Source: Leptolinea sp. UBA5203 (GTDB lineage Bacteria > Chloroflexota > Anaerolineae > Anaerolineales > Anaerolineaceae). From it: DNA of 26,056 nucleotides. A program made the position numbers and the translations under genes. The notes under the pieces were generated by a model, which saw only the letters and a program-made list of their open reading frames with translations, did no database searches and was not told the origin of the DNA. This document shows, one piece after another, positions 8,175 through 15,350 of this stretch. The stretch covers positions 1 through 26,056 of the forward strand of contig DHVR01000017.1 in assembly GCA_002412765.1 (NCBI GenBank). Direction: 5' to 3'. Position 1 is the first letter of the stretch; the number at the start of each line of letters is the position of its first letter.

Positions 8175-8768
8175 CTACCATAAGCCCGGTAACAGACGAT
8201 GGCGTACCCGGGAAACATAGTCTCGATATCCTGCCAAATTTTGCTGTAAATAGTTATCCTCCTCTTTTGTTTTGAGGAAATAAGCTGCAACAATTAATCC
8301 TATCAGCAACCCTGTCCAGGGAGATAGAAATGCCATACCCATTCCAAGGTACATCAAAATGGCAAACGTATAAATTGGATGCCGCACGATTCGATAAGGA
8401 CCCGTATCGATAATTTTGTGACTTTCGGCAAGATTAATTTCCGCAGTCCAGAACTTCCCAAGATAATGACGGCAAGCAAACATGCCAATGATACTGGAAA
8501 TGATCAACAGCATACCCATGAAAACCATGACGGAATTTTGGATGAAGACAATCGGCAGAAGTTTAAGAATTCCAAACAGGCAGGTCACCAAAACCATAAA
8601 GGAGCACAAAGAAAGTACGATTAAAAGGATCAAATCAAGCCGCGAAGCCTTCGAATACACGGCTGCTCGAATATCCACAAACACCTTTCGACCCGCCTGC
8701 CAATAGATTATTATCCAAATGAATATACTAACAAGTGTGATCCAACGATAGAAATTAAGGTGTGCCAT
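8175..8768 (-). CDS. Isoprenylcysteine carboxyl methyltransferase (ICMT)-family membrane protein
   Basis: This 197-residue membrane protein has about five hydrophobic helices (5-24, 45-70, 76-97, 133-148, 150-166). The C-terminal catalytic core carries GPYRIVRHP (123-131), the acidic EE (169-170) and YRDYVSRVRHRLLP (181-194), the SAM-binding signature of ICMT/PEMT-like enzymes. Bacterial members methylate diverse lipophilic or small substrates and are rarely true prenylcysteine methylases. It follows two other membrane-protein genes on the same strand after a 90-base gap. AAGGGAA precedes the ATG closely. Confidence 0.85.
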   Translation of the reverse strand: MAHLNFYRWITLVSIFIWIIIYWQAGRKVFVDIRAAVYSKASRLDLILLIVLSLCSFMVLVTCLFGILKLLPIVFIQNSVMVFMGMLLIISSIIGMFACRHYLGKFWTAEINLAESHKIIDTGPYRIVRHPIYTFAILMYLGMGMAFLSPWTGLLIGLIVAAYFLKTKEEDNYLQQNLAGYRDYVSRVRHRLLPGLW

Positions 8769-8858
8769 AGGTTCCCTTCAAATGTTTGCATGACATATAA
8801 AATCAGATTATCTTGAACCGGTATTTGCCAAGACAAAGCTTTCAACTGGCGGAAAATT

Positions 8859-9647
8859 TTACTTACCTATTAGGTGGCGTACTGACAAGATAAAACCAAC
8901 CATGGACAGGATTAATAATGGAAAATGCAATACGCCAATCCACCAATAGGATGGGTAAACCACAAATTCGAGGACCATATTCCCCAAACTCATCATAATT
9001 CCGATGAAACTGGTGGCCATCCATACCCTGTGATTTATCCGACCGGAAAATGTTATCAGGATTGCCAAATAGAGCGGCGTAGCCATACAAAAGGACAAAC
9101 CTGACCCGGTTGTTAGGATATACATTGGATTAAAATCAGGCAATAAAGTACCTGGATTGATCGGTCCCCAGAATGCCACTAGCGCGAGAAGGATTGGCCA
9201 ATATTTCCACAGGGGCCGCTTTTGCACAAGAAACTCATTTTTAGGCAAAATGAACTCCCAAAACCAAAAACCTGACAACAGCAGAAACGTCAGGACATTT
9301 CCCACGCAGATCGCCAATCCATACTTCTCACTTATCGAGATATTTTGCAGAAAAGCAACCAGGAAATAAGTTAATGCAACATAGAGACTGAAGATGCGGG
9401 AAACCCGATTGCCTAAGAAGAAAACTGCTACTAGCAATAACAGAGGTATGAGTTGAAATATCGGAAACAGGTTTGCTGAGAAAATTTTTATCGGATGGGT
9501 CAGAATATAGGCATTTACCAAAGGTAAATCCTGCCAGGCATACCCGTGGGATGCATAAGGAGGAATTAGCTGTAGCAAAACAAACACAACTAAAAACCAA
9601 CCTTTTTGAAAGAAGACAGGAAATTTATTTGTCAAGTCACTTGCCAT
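8859..9647 (-). CDS. Multi-pass membrane protein, unknown function
   Basis: This protein of about 262 residues has some seven predicted helices (near 16-32, 60-80, 85-103, 112-132, 147-162, 185-200, 208-225 and 235-258), separated by short loops. I see no catalytic motif or recognisable family. GAGGAGGGG lies just upstream of ATGATG; the second ATG gives the better spacing (7 nt) and is used here. It lies between the caspase-like membrane protein (78-base gap) and the ICMT-like gene (about 90-base gap), all on the minus strand. A functional link is possible but unproved. Confidence 0.75.
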   Translation of the reverse strand: MASDLTNKFPVFFQKGWFLVVFVLLQLIPPYASHGYAWQDLPLVNAYILTHPIKIFSANLFPIFQLIPLLLLVAVFFLGNRVSRIFSLYVALTYFLVAFLQNISISEKYGLAICVGNVLTFLLLSGFWFWEFILPKNEFLVQKRPLWKYWPILLALVAFWGPINPGTLLPDFNPMYILTTGSGLSFCMATPLYLAILITFSGRINHRVWMATSFIGIMMSLGNMVLEFVVYPSYWWIGVLHFPLLILSMVGFILSVRHLIGK

Positions 9648-9728
9648 CATAACCCCTCCTCAAAATACTATACACGAAAAAAAACAGGGACTGAGTTATT
9701 AGCTGTTTGCGTATATATTTCCAACGAT

Positions 9729-10661
9729 TTATTGCAATTCCATCACCACTTTGGGGCCATCGAACATAAGCCAACTAATATGTTCTGAAATTAATGAATT
9801 CCGGTCAAACATCACAACTTTCGCTGGAGATAAGGCTTGAATCCACTCGTTATAAAGGGTTCCTGCATTACAACCCGCCAGATAGACAAACTGAAGATTC
9901 TTTCCAACGCCACCCATTTTGTTGACACTTTCAGGCAAATAATCATCCTTCGGATCAGGCGTTAAGGAGATGCCGCCCATTTGGTATCCGCCGTGTGAGG
10001 CCACAAAAACCAACCGTCCATTCTTTAAAGCGGTTTCAAGCGACCCTTTGGAAAGCGGCTCAACCGCGATACTGGCATCACCCCAGCGGGCAGCAGCTTT
10101 TTCTGCAATGGGATAAAACCCAAGTGAGAAGAACCATTCCGGCACTCCATGCACCTTACCCCCGATATAAAGTGCATTTTCGTACAGCAAATATACGGAA
10201 GCAGTATCCATGTGGGATTGGGTAAGGGTATTCGCTCTGAGCGTAATTCCCAGGATGAACAGGGTGATCAGTTGTAGGCCAACAACGGTGGATAGAGCAA
10301 AACTGCGGAAACCCTTATTCTTGAACGCCTTTGTGAAAAACGGAAAAGAAAATGTCCTGCCAAAGACTGCCAAAAGCATCCAAATCACAAAAAGAATGCA
10401 CCATAAAAAAATCGGCGCAAGGGAAAGAAAATCCAATACAGCAAAAATCGGATCTTGCCAGGCAATCCAATAATTTTGCAGATAAATAATCGATATCAGG
10501 GTTTGACAAAACAAGAAAGCCAGAATGGAAAGCGCAAAGAGCATGCTCAGCAGCAATCCATTTTGCACATGCCGGGCCGTCCCAACCTGCCCCATCCGGG
10601 TTTGTAAGAACCAGATTTCCGGCGCGAGACCTAAATAGCATAACCCATTTAAAAGAATCAA
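9729..10661 (-). CDS. Membrane-anchored protein with caspase/CHAT-like His-Cys domain
   Basis: This 310-residue protein has three or four N-terminal hydrophobic helices (about 33-62, 72-100, 118-141, perhaps also 3-19). A soluble domain of about 160 residues follows. The domain contains LVFVASHGGYQMGG (217-230) and FVYLAGCNAGTLYNEW (258-273). The strand-SHG / strand-hxxC-xxG pair is the classical caspase-fold (clan CD, CHAT-like) arrangement, predicting H223 and C264 as the dyad. A short region resembling the fold's last strand and helix follows. The start codon appears to be TTG, with AGGGAA about 5 nt upstream. It is first in a run of three membrane-protein genes. The protease reading is inference from motif order; a catalytically different or inactive relative is possible. 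Confidence 0.68.
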   Translation of the reverse strand: MILLNGLCYLGLAPEIWFLQTRMGQVGTARHVQNGLLLSMLFALSILAFLFCQTLISIIYLQNYWIAWQDPIFAVLDFLSLAPIFLWCILFVIWMLLAVFGRTFSFPFFTKAFKNKGFRSFALSTVVGLQLITLFILGITLRANTLTQSHMDTASVYLLYENALYIGGKVHGVPEWFFSLGFYPIAEKAAARWGDASIAVEPLSKGSLETALKNGRLVFVASHGGYQMGGISLTPDPKDDYLPESVNKMGGVGKNLQFVYLAGCNAGTLYNEWIQALSPAKVVMFDRNSLISEHISWLMFDGPKVVMELQ

Positions 10662-10760
10662 TTTAATTCCCTATCCCTTCGGATGAAGTGATCTGTGACA
10701 GGAGAAAAAACATTGTGTGGATTCATCAAAGCCGAATAAAGCCGCTTGACCCGTTGCACG

Positions 10761-10838
10761 TTATCTGAGCATAGCTTCTTTCCTATCCCCTGGAACTTCA
10801 ACCAAATACTCCTCTACGGTCTTGGCTTTATTTTGCAT
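10761..10838 (-). pseudogene. Remnant of a DUF1801-family gene (N-terminal 25 codons)
   Basis: A 25-codon reading frame starts at an ATG and reads MQNKAKTVEEYLVEVPGDRK followed by EAMLR and a stop. This matches the start of DUF1801 (YdhG-like) proteins, where TVEEYL..LP..R...L..LR is typical. The remaining 80 or more residues expected for the family are absent, so this is a truncated remnant. No other gene fills the surrounding 218-base gap. Confidence 0.6.
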
Positions 10839-10879
10839 CCTGTCCTATATGCCCTTGCAGATTCTTGTGGCCGCACAAT

Positions 10880-11350
10880 TTAATCCACATTTCCAAGTGT
10901 AACTTTCAAAATACACTGAGCCCCGCCTCGCAAAATGGAGCTTTCCAAAACCACCGAGACGGGTTTCCCCAGCGCTGCCTGGAAATTTTCTTTAAGATTT
11001 TCGGTGGAACATTCACACAAAAGCGGGGAGTTGACCAACCCAAAGCGCACCAGGTCACACCCACAGGCCAGATAGGTGACCAGAATGGTGTCAAGCCCAT
11101 CCCATTCATAACGGGCATCCGGAAAACACAGTGACAATTCTTGCATGAATGTGTTCAGATCTGTACTGGCAGCCTTTGCTTCGCGAAACACCTGCAAGGT
11201 GTACGATGCAGCGCAGGCTTTACCGCAGGCATGCAGCATTCGAGTGCGGGAAGCTGCATCCAGTGTTTCCAGGCCTTGCGCCCAACCCGAAAACCAGCAA
11301 GTGAAAAAATGCCTCAGCTCCTGATTCATTTCCGAATTCCCATGGGCCAT
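10880..11350 (-). CDS. Cysteine-rich hypothetical protein (DUF6144/V4R-like C-terminus)
   Basis: This 156-residue soluble protein has an N-terminal helical half with HACGKACAASYTL (40-52) and a C-terminal half with YLACGCDLVRFG (93-104). Then LLCECSTENLKENFQ is followed by an ending ESSILRGGAQCILKVTL. The combination of a C-x-C-S motif and a final GG-x-x-C strand recalls DUF6144 or the V4R-type small-molecule-binding domains. I recall this resemblance without being able to search it. No cofactor is obvious, though the cysteines could bind metal. An ATG 21 bases downstream is an alternative start. It lies 22 bases after a membrane-protein gene on the same strand. Confidence 0.68.
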   Translation of the reverse strand: MAHGNSEMNQELRHFFTCWFSGWAQGLETLDAASRTRMLHACGKACAASYTLQVFREAKAASTDLNTFMQELSLCFPDARYEWDGLDTILVTYLACGCDLVRFGLVNSPLLCECSTENLKENFQAALGKPVSVVLESSILRGGAQCILKVTLGNVD

Positions 11351-11372
11351 GGACTGAACATTCCTTTATCCG

Positions 11373-11819
11373 TTACATCTTGCGAAAGCTGGCGATTTTC
11401 GCCGCGAGGGTGCCCAAACCTGCACCGCCTAACACAAAAAGCAGCCCCTTCAACACCAACATCCCACCCAACAACCACAAACCCAGATTGGCACCCTGGG
11501 TCAACAGGGTTTCATCCAGTTGATCCCGCAAATTTGACAAGCTCAACACGCCGGTAAGCAGCAGCCCGAAGAGCAGCGTCCCCACAGATTGGCTCAACAA
11601 ATTCACCACACCCAGTACCGCGCCGGTCAGCCCGCCGGACCAGCCAGCCCTGCCAGCCGGCTGCGCTTTCCCCTGCAAAAAACCACCAATCACCACCACC
11701 AATAGAAAGGCGAGCAGTGAAAAACAGGTGTTTGCCGGACCCATCAGCATGCCACCGCCGATATTCACCAGCGCCAGCAGTACGCCCAGTATTAAAATGC
11801 CTTTCCCGTGTGTCGTCAT
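11373..11819 (-). CDS. Small multi-pass membrane protein, unknown function
   Basis: This 148-residue protein is rich in Gly, Leu and Val, with four hydrophobic segments (about 7-26, 30-48, 62-92, 110-138). The first two are separated only by a short loop and the ends are basic. There are no catalytic motifs. AGGAG lies about 5 nt before the ATG. It is followed 22 bases later by the Cys-rich gene, probably in one transcript. I do not recognise the family. Confidence 0.7.
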   Translation of the reverse strand: MTTHGKGILILGVLLALVNIGGGMLMGPANTCFSLLAFLLVVVIGGFLQGKAQPAGRAGWSGGLTGAVLGVVNLLSQSVGTLLFGLLLTGVLSLSNLRDQLDETLLTQGANLGLWLLGGMLVLKGLLFVLGGAGLGTLAAKIASFRKM

Positions 11820-11912
11820 GTTTGCTCCTACGCATCATTCAGGCATCCCTGCAAAGAAGGACGCCCGGCGATTAATTATAACGACACTCGCTCATTTGGT
11901 GCCGAAATCAGT

Positions 11913-12539
11913 TTAAAACCTGGCATCCATGCTCATCATCAGAAAGCCCGTGAAAGCCGCATTGGCCGGGGAGAGGGAGGCATCCACCAGGGTTTTCATC
12001 TCATTAATCACCGCGCGATAGGCGCTGTAAAACGCCCAGGTTGGGGTGGAATGATAGGTAAGGGGTGACAACTCGAAATACTCAATCGCCCACTTGGTGG
12101 TAGTAGGTTTAACAAACACTTCCACCTCCGGACGGTAGTAGGTCTGGCAAATGGTCATCAAGGACCATTTGGCCAGCTTGCCCTGCTTTAAGACATCCAG
12201 GACTCGTTCAAACCCGTCTTGCTCGTCGCCATGCAGCAATGCTTCCAGCCCATGCACCAGCAACCGCCGATCCTGTGCGGAAAGGGCCGTGATAAAATCT
12301 CGAAACTTTGGTTTTTCAAAGACAGAGATCATCGAGGAACGGCTGATGATTTTTGCCATTTGATCTACAATCAACTCCGGGCGGTTGAACTGCTCCTTGG
12401 CAAAAGCTGCGCGAGCCAGTTCCATCATTTTGTCCATTTTATGTTTACGACCAACCTCTTGCATCTCCGGATTATCAAAACCCCCGGGATAGCGCCGTAA
12501 GAAATCGGCTTCGGCTTGTTTCAATCGCTCAATATTCAT
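11913..12539 (-). CDS. Conserved hypothetical protein, soluble, helical
   Basis: This 208-residue protein is rich in helix-forming and charged residues and has no signal peptide or membrane helix. An N-terminal RYPGGFDNPEM element is followed by repeated amphipathic helices and a Trp/Tyr-rich region (about 140-175: WSLMTICQTYY, WAIEYFELSPLTYHSTPTW). I do not recognise a named family. The start is well supported by GAGGTGG 2-3 nt before the ATG. It lies 93 bases from the next minus-strand gene and stands largely alone. Confidence 0.72.
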   Translation of the reverse strand: MNIERLKQAEADFLRRYPGGFDNPEMQEVGRKHKMDKMMELARAAFAKEQFNRPELIVDQMAKIISRSSMISVFEKPKFRDFITALSAQDRRLLVHGLEALLHGDEQDGFERVLDVLKQGKLAKWSLMTICQTYYRPEVEVFVKPTTTKWAIEYFELSPLTYHSTPTWAFYSAYRAVINEMKTLVDASLSPANAAFTGFLMMSMDARF

Positions 12540-12688
12540 ACCACCTCAAAGGAACCCATCCAAATGGATTGGAGGGTTTGGATTTTATTTGATTATAGAA
12601 TTTGCGTTCTATTCTGTCAATGGATGGAATAAGGGCGTTAAATAATTAAAAGAATAGCCAAACTCAAAGGATAACAGCCCAATAAGAT

Positions 12689-13015
12689 TTAGTCTTTCGA
12701 TCCAGCCTCAGCGGGACAATTTTGATCAAGTTCACCGGATTGCCGTACCGCTGGTTTCCTTGTGGTGACTTTATAAATCTCACCCTTGGCGTCGTATGTT
12801 GTCCAATCGCCAACCGGCTCCCCCCTCTCAAAAAAACCTGAGCGCTTGAGTGTACCGTCCTGGCGATACCACTCCCAATAGCCTTCGGGATTTCCGTCAA
12901 CAATAGTCCCCTTTGACCAGATGGTACTGCCATTGGCATGATATTTGATGGTGATTCCATCAACCATCTCGGATTTTTTCACTGGATCCGTTCGTTTTGA
13001 CATCTCGCTATCCAT
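12689..13015 (-). CDS. MORN-repeat (YwqK-like) protein
   Basis: This 108-residue protein has two or three MORN_2-type repeats: IKYHANGSTIWSKGTIVDGN, PEGYWEWYRQDGTLKRSGFF and GEPVGDWTTYDAKGEIYKV. Such G-x-W-x-x-Y-x-x-x-G repeats form a beta-sheet solenoid. YwqK-type proteins are annotated as antitoxins in some Bacillus systems, but no toxin partner is present here, so that role is not inferred. The first ATG (at 13015) has AGGTGG very close; an ATG 12 bases downstream is possible. The N- and C-termini are hydrophilic and probably disordered. Confidence 0.75.
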   Translation of the reverse strand: MDSEMSKRTDPVKKSEMVDGITIKYHANGSTIWSKGTIVDGNPEGYWEWYRQDGTLKRSGFFERGEPVGDWTTYDAKGEIYKVTTRKPAVRQSGELDQNCPAEAGSKD

Positions 13016-13061
13016 GCCACCTTTGGCGACAGAATCATTCCTGAAGCAAGTTTCAAAGGTC

Positions 13062-13460
13062 TCAGGAGGTGAACGCCTCTTTAACCGAGGGACGTACCAG
13101 GGTTAAGATGGTAAAAACACCCAACACCGTGCCAAAGGGATTGAACATGCACTCGACCCCCGCCATCACCAGACAGTAGGTGTAATGCTTTCGCTTGGCC
13201 ATAAACCATCCGCTCAGCAGAATACAGACCGCAAAGGCCCATCCGATGAGGATGATCACACCCGCGATGCCGATGAAAAAGAAACCGAACCAAACCGGCG
13301 GACCATCCACCGAAGGCTGGGTAAGGCTGGAAATCACAATGCCAATGCCGATAGCCAGATGGATGAGCGGAAAGCAGGCGATCAAAGCCGCCAGCCCGCC
13401 AACGACGTACTGAAAAATGGATAAAATCTGTAAATGCTGCTCATCTTGCGTTTGTGTCAT
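13062..13460 (-). CDS. Small conserved membrane protein (three to four helices)
   Basis: This 132-residue protein has a short polar N-terminus (MTQTQDEQHLQILSIFQY), hydrophobic helices at about 18-45, 60-85 and 103-122, and a basic C-terminus. The pattern (FQYVVGGLAALIACFPLIH ... CLVMAGVECMFNPFGTVLGV) is one I recognise from widely distributed hypothetical proteins of unknown function. The ATG at 13460 is chosen because AGAGGT lies about 4 nt upstream; the 13 extra upstream residues of the open frame look non-coding. It ends 46 bases before the MORN gene. Confidence 0.75.
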   Translation of the reverse strand: MTQTQDEQHLQILSIFQYVVGGLAALIACFPLIHLAIGIGIVISSLTQPSVDGPPVWFGFFFIGIAGVIILIGWAFAVCILLSGWFMAKRKHYTYCLVMAGVECMFNPFGTVLGVFTILTLVRPSVKEAFTS

Positions 13461-13599
13461 TTGGACCTCTGTGGTTGGCCAGTCTGGGCAGTTGACCAAC
13501 GTCTGATCCTAATTATACAAATTCCTGTCCATCTGACAATAACTCAACCCGTATTCCTCCCCGATTGAGCTGCCTGTCCCGTGCTCTTTTCTATGGTCT

Positions 13600-13820
13600 G
13601 GCTTGCTGGGTTGAGAGTAACTTTTTAGATAATCAAACTCCACATGCATGAAGGGTTGTTTATTCAATTGATTCACCAGCTCACATGGGAATTTTTTCCA
13701 TAGCTAGCAATACTCTACTTTGCCTTCGTGCAGGGCCGCACAATTTTATATGACAGGCCAGACAGGATTTCATCTTCAGCGCGTCATCCCATAACAGTAT
13801 GGACACCTAAGTTTATCCTA
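13600..13820 (-). pseudogene. Degraded DUF3795-like gene remnant
   Basis: Read on the minus strand, one frame gives KLRCPYCYG and, after a one-base deletion, DDALKMKSCLACHIKLCG. The latter is almost identical to residues 36-52 of the intact DUF3795 protein at 7.0-7.45 kb. Further along, in another frame, KFPCELVNQLNKQPFMHVEF follows, matching the C-x-x-C...PC segment expected next. The frames are broken and no single open frame remains. DNA identity to the intact gene is obvious over about 35 bases around 13751-13787. It lies directly downstream of the phosphotriesterase gene. Confidence 0.72.
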
Positions 13821-13848
13821 CGGCATAAGTCTGCCAACGTCTTCGGCT

Positions 13849-14907
13849 CTAATTCCTATATGAAAATACCCGTTGTGGATTTTTTACCAACATGGTATGA
13901 ATCTGCTCATCTGTAACGCCTGCTCCTTTCAGTCTGGGTACAAAATGCTTTAGGATGTGTCCGTATCCTCTTCCGCCATATTTTTTTAGACAGATCTTAA
14001 TAAAAATATCATGGGAGAGGAGAATTTGATCGACAAAACCAGCATCGATTAAGCGCTTAATATGAAAGGCGTTTTGCTCATCTGTCGGTTGTCCGGTCCC
14101 CAGCTCGGGATAATACAAATCAGAACCAATCAGATCATACGCAATAAAAAAACCGCGTTCCAGAATCTGTACCTGATACGGCATATCCTCGCCGCTGGCA
14201 CACATATGTCCCATGATCGTATGTTCCAGTTGGCCGCCTTCTTCAATCACAATATCTGCTACCCGATTGGCCATACGATAAAAACTGGGCTGATGAATGG
14301 TCATAGGGACCTGAGTTATCGTTGAAGCCTGGGCGCCGGCTCGTAGACATTTAATTTCCTCATCCGTAAAATCCCAACTTACTCCGACTTCACCAATGAT
14401 GCCGGCTTTGATTCCCGTCCCATTTACGCCAATCGTAATATCCTCTACCATCTGGTCAACCAGCTGGCGAATGGTCATATTTTTCACTTCTGGCGGATGA
14501 GAGGCCTCATAGTAATAACCTGTACCCATAATAATGTGGGTTCCAATCCCCTCGCTGATCCGTTTCAATTTTTCCGGGAAAGGGCCAATGCCGCGGCAGG
14601 AAACATCCACCACCGTTTGGCCCCCCAGGGCGTTAAAGATGGCCAACTCATCCATGGCTGTCTGTTCATCCAGCATAAACACATTATCTTTACTCGCATA
14701 AGGATTGACCCGCAATTCTTGATAAAAAGAAGCATCAACCGGTACATCGCGCAAATGGCGCAACGCCGAATCAGGTTCAGCGAACCAGACCGGCCCATCC
14801 ACCATAATATGCTCGTGGACAAGGGTGAGGCCAAGTTGATCGACTGGGAGAGGCCCGGTTACCGTCATCACAGGTTTGGAAGACGTTAAAGCTTTTGATG
14901 GATTCAT
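13849..14907 (-). CDS. Phosphotriesterase-family metal hydrolase (PHP/lactonase-like)
   Basis: This 352-residue amidohydrolase-fold protein shows the whole binuclear metal site: HEH (H31, H33), E173 in AGIIGEVG, H205 in TIHQPS, H234 in MGHM and D300 in LLSHD. The E. coli phosphotriesterase homology protein has Glu, where true phosphotriesterases and lactonases have a carboxylated Lys; here AGIIGEVG also has Glu. The activity is therefore probably a lactonase or esterase rather than organophosphate hydrolysis (inference). The ATG follows AAGGAG at 6 nt. The gene is monocistronic, with a perfect inverted repeat 28-60 bases upstream, and is bracketed by two degraded, mutually similar remnants. 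Confidence 0.9.
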   Translation of the reverse strand: MNPSKALTSSKPVMTVTGPLPVDQLGLTLVHEHIMVDGPVWFAEPDSALRHLRDVPVDASFYQELRVNPYASKDNVFMLDEQTAMDELAIFNALGGQTVVDVSCRGIGPFPEKLKRISEGIGTHIIMGTGYYYEASHPPEVKNMTIRQLVDQMVEDITIGVNGTGIKAGIIGEVGVSWDFTDEEIKCLRAGAQASTITQVPMTIHQPSFYRMANRVADIVIEEGGQLEHTIMGHMCASGEDMPYQVQILERGFFIAYDLIGSDLYYPELGTGQPTDEQNAFHIKRLIDAGFVDQILLSHDIFIKICLKKYGGRGYGHILKHFVPRLKGAGVTDEQIHTMLVKNPQRVFSYRN

Positions 14908-14934
14908 CGTTGCTCCTTTTCAGATCCCCTGAAA

Positions 14935-14967
14935 AGTTTAATCCGCCAAGGGATGGCGGATTAAACT
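14935..14967. promoter_or_regulatory. Perfect 14-bp inverted repeat upstream of phosphotriesterase gene
   Basis: AGTTTAATCCGCCA and its exact reverse complement are separated by a 5-base loop, AGGGA. No T-tract follows on either strand, so it is a poor terminator. It lies 28-60 bases before the start codon and could be an operator for a dimeric regulator or a stable 5'-leader hairpin. No regulator gene is adjacent. Confidence 0.5.
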
Positions 14968-15059
14968 GTGTATTTTCGATTATACCTTTTTCCGCATAGG
15001 CACCTCTGCTCGGGTTTCCTGCAAAGGCCTATGCCTGGGATAACCGTCCATCTTGTGCT

Positions 15060-15290
15060 TAGCTCAGCGGCAGTCCCGATAGATAGTTGCGGAAATAATT
15101 AAATTCTGCCTGGGTGAAAGGTTGTTTATACAGCTCATTGACAATCCACAGTCCGCCTTCCCGTATTTTATCCTTTGGCGAGTGCAGCCCCAGCCAACCC
15201 ACGGATGGCTGGCAGACCTGACAGCTTGACCTGTAGAAATGATGCACGATTCCAGCATCAGGCGGGTATCCTTCTTGGGCACAGTGTCAA
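15060..15290 (-). pseudogene. Frameshifted remnant of an unidentified gene
   Basis: Two minus-strand frames carry coherent protein-like sequence that would join after one frameshift: first PKKDTRLMLESCIISTGQAV and beyond, then DKIREGGLWIVNELYKQPFT and on to FNYFRNYLSG. The segment VNELYKQPFTQAEFNYFRNY matches VNQLNKQPFMHVEFDYLKSY in the remnant at 13.6 kb, and the DNA is similar over roughly 60 bases. I cannot name the parent family. The remaining sequence up to the AAA+ gene (15291-15350) may also be coding debris. Confidence 0.5.
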
Positions 15291-15350
15291 CAAGGTAAAT
15301 GCCCCAATGGTAATACCGAAAGTGGTGGGATCAAAAGCGATCCAACTAAA

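Noticed and set aside
12689..13015. YwqK-like protein as half of a toxin-antitoxin pair
   Set aside because: No candidate toxin gene is adjacent; MORN repeats alone do not indicate an antitoxin.
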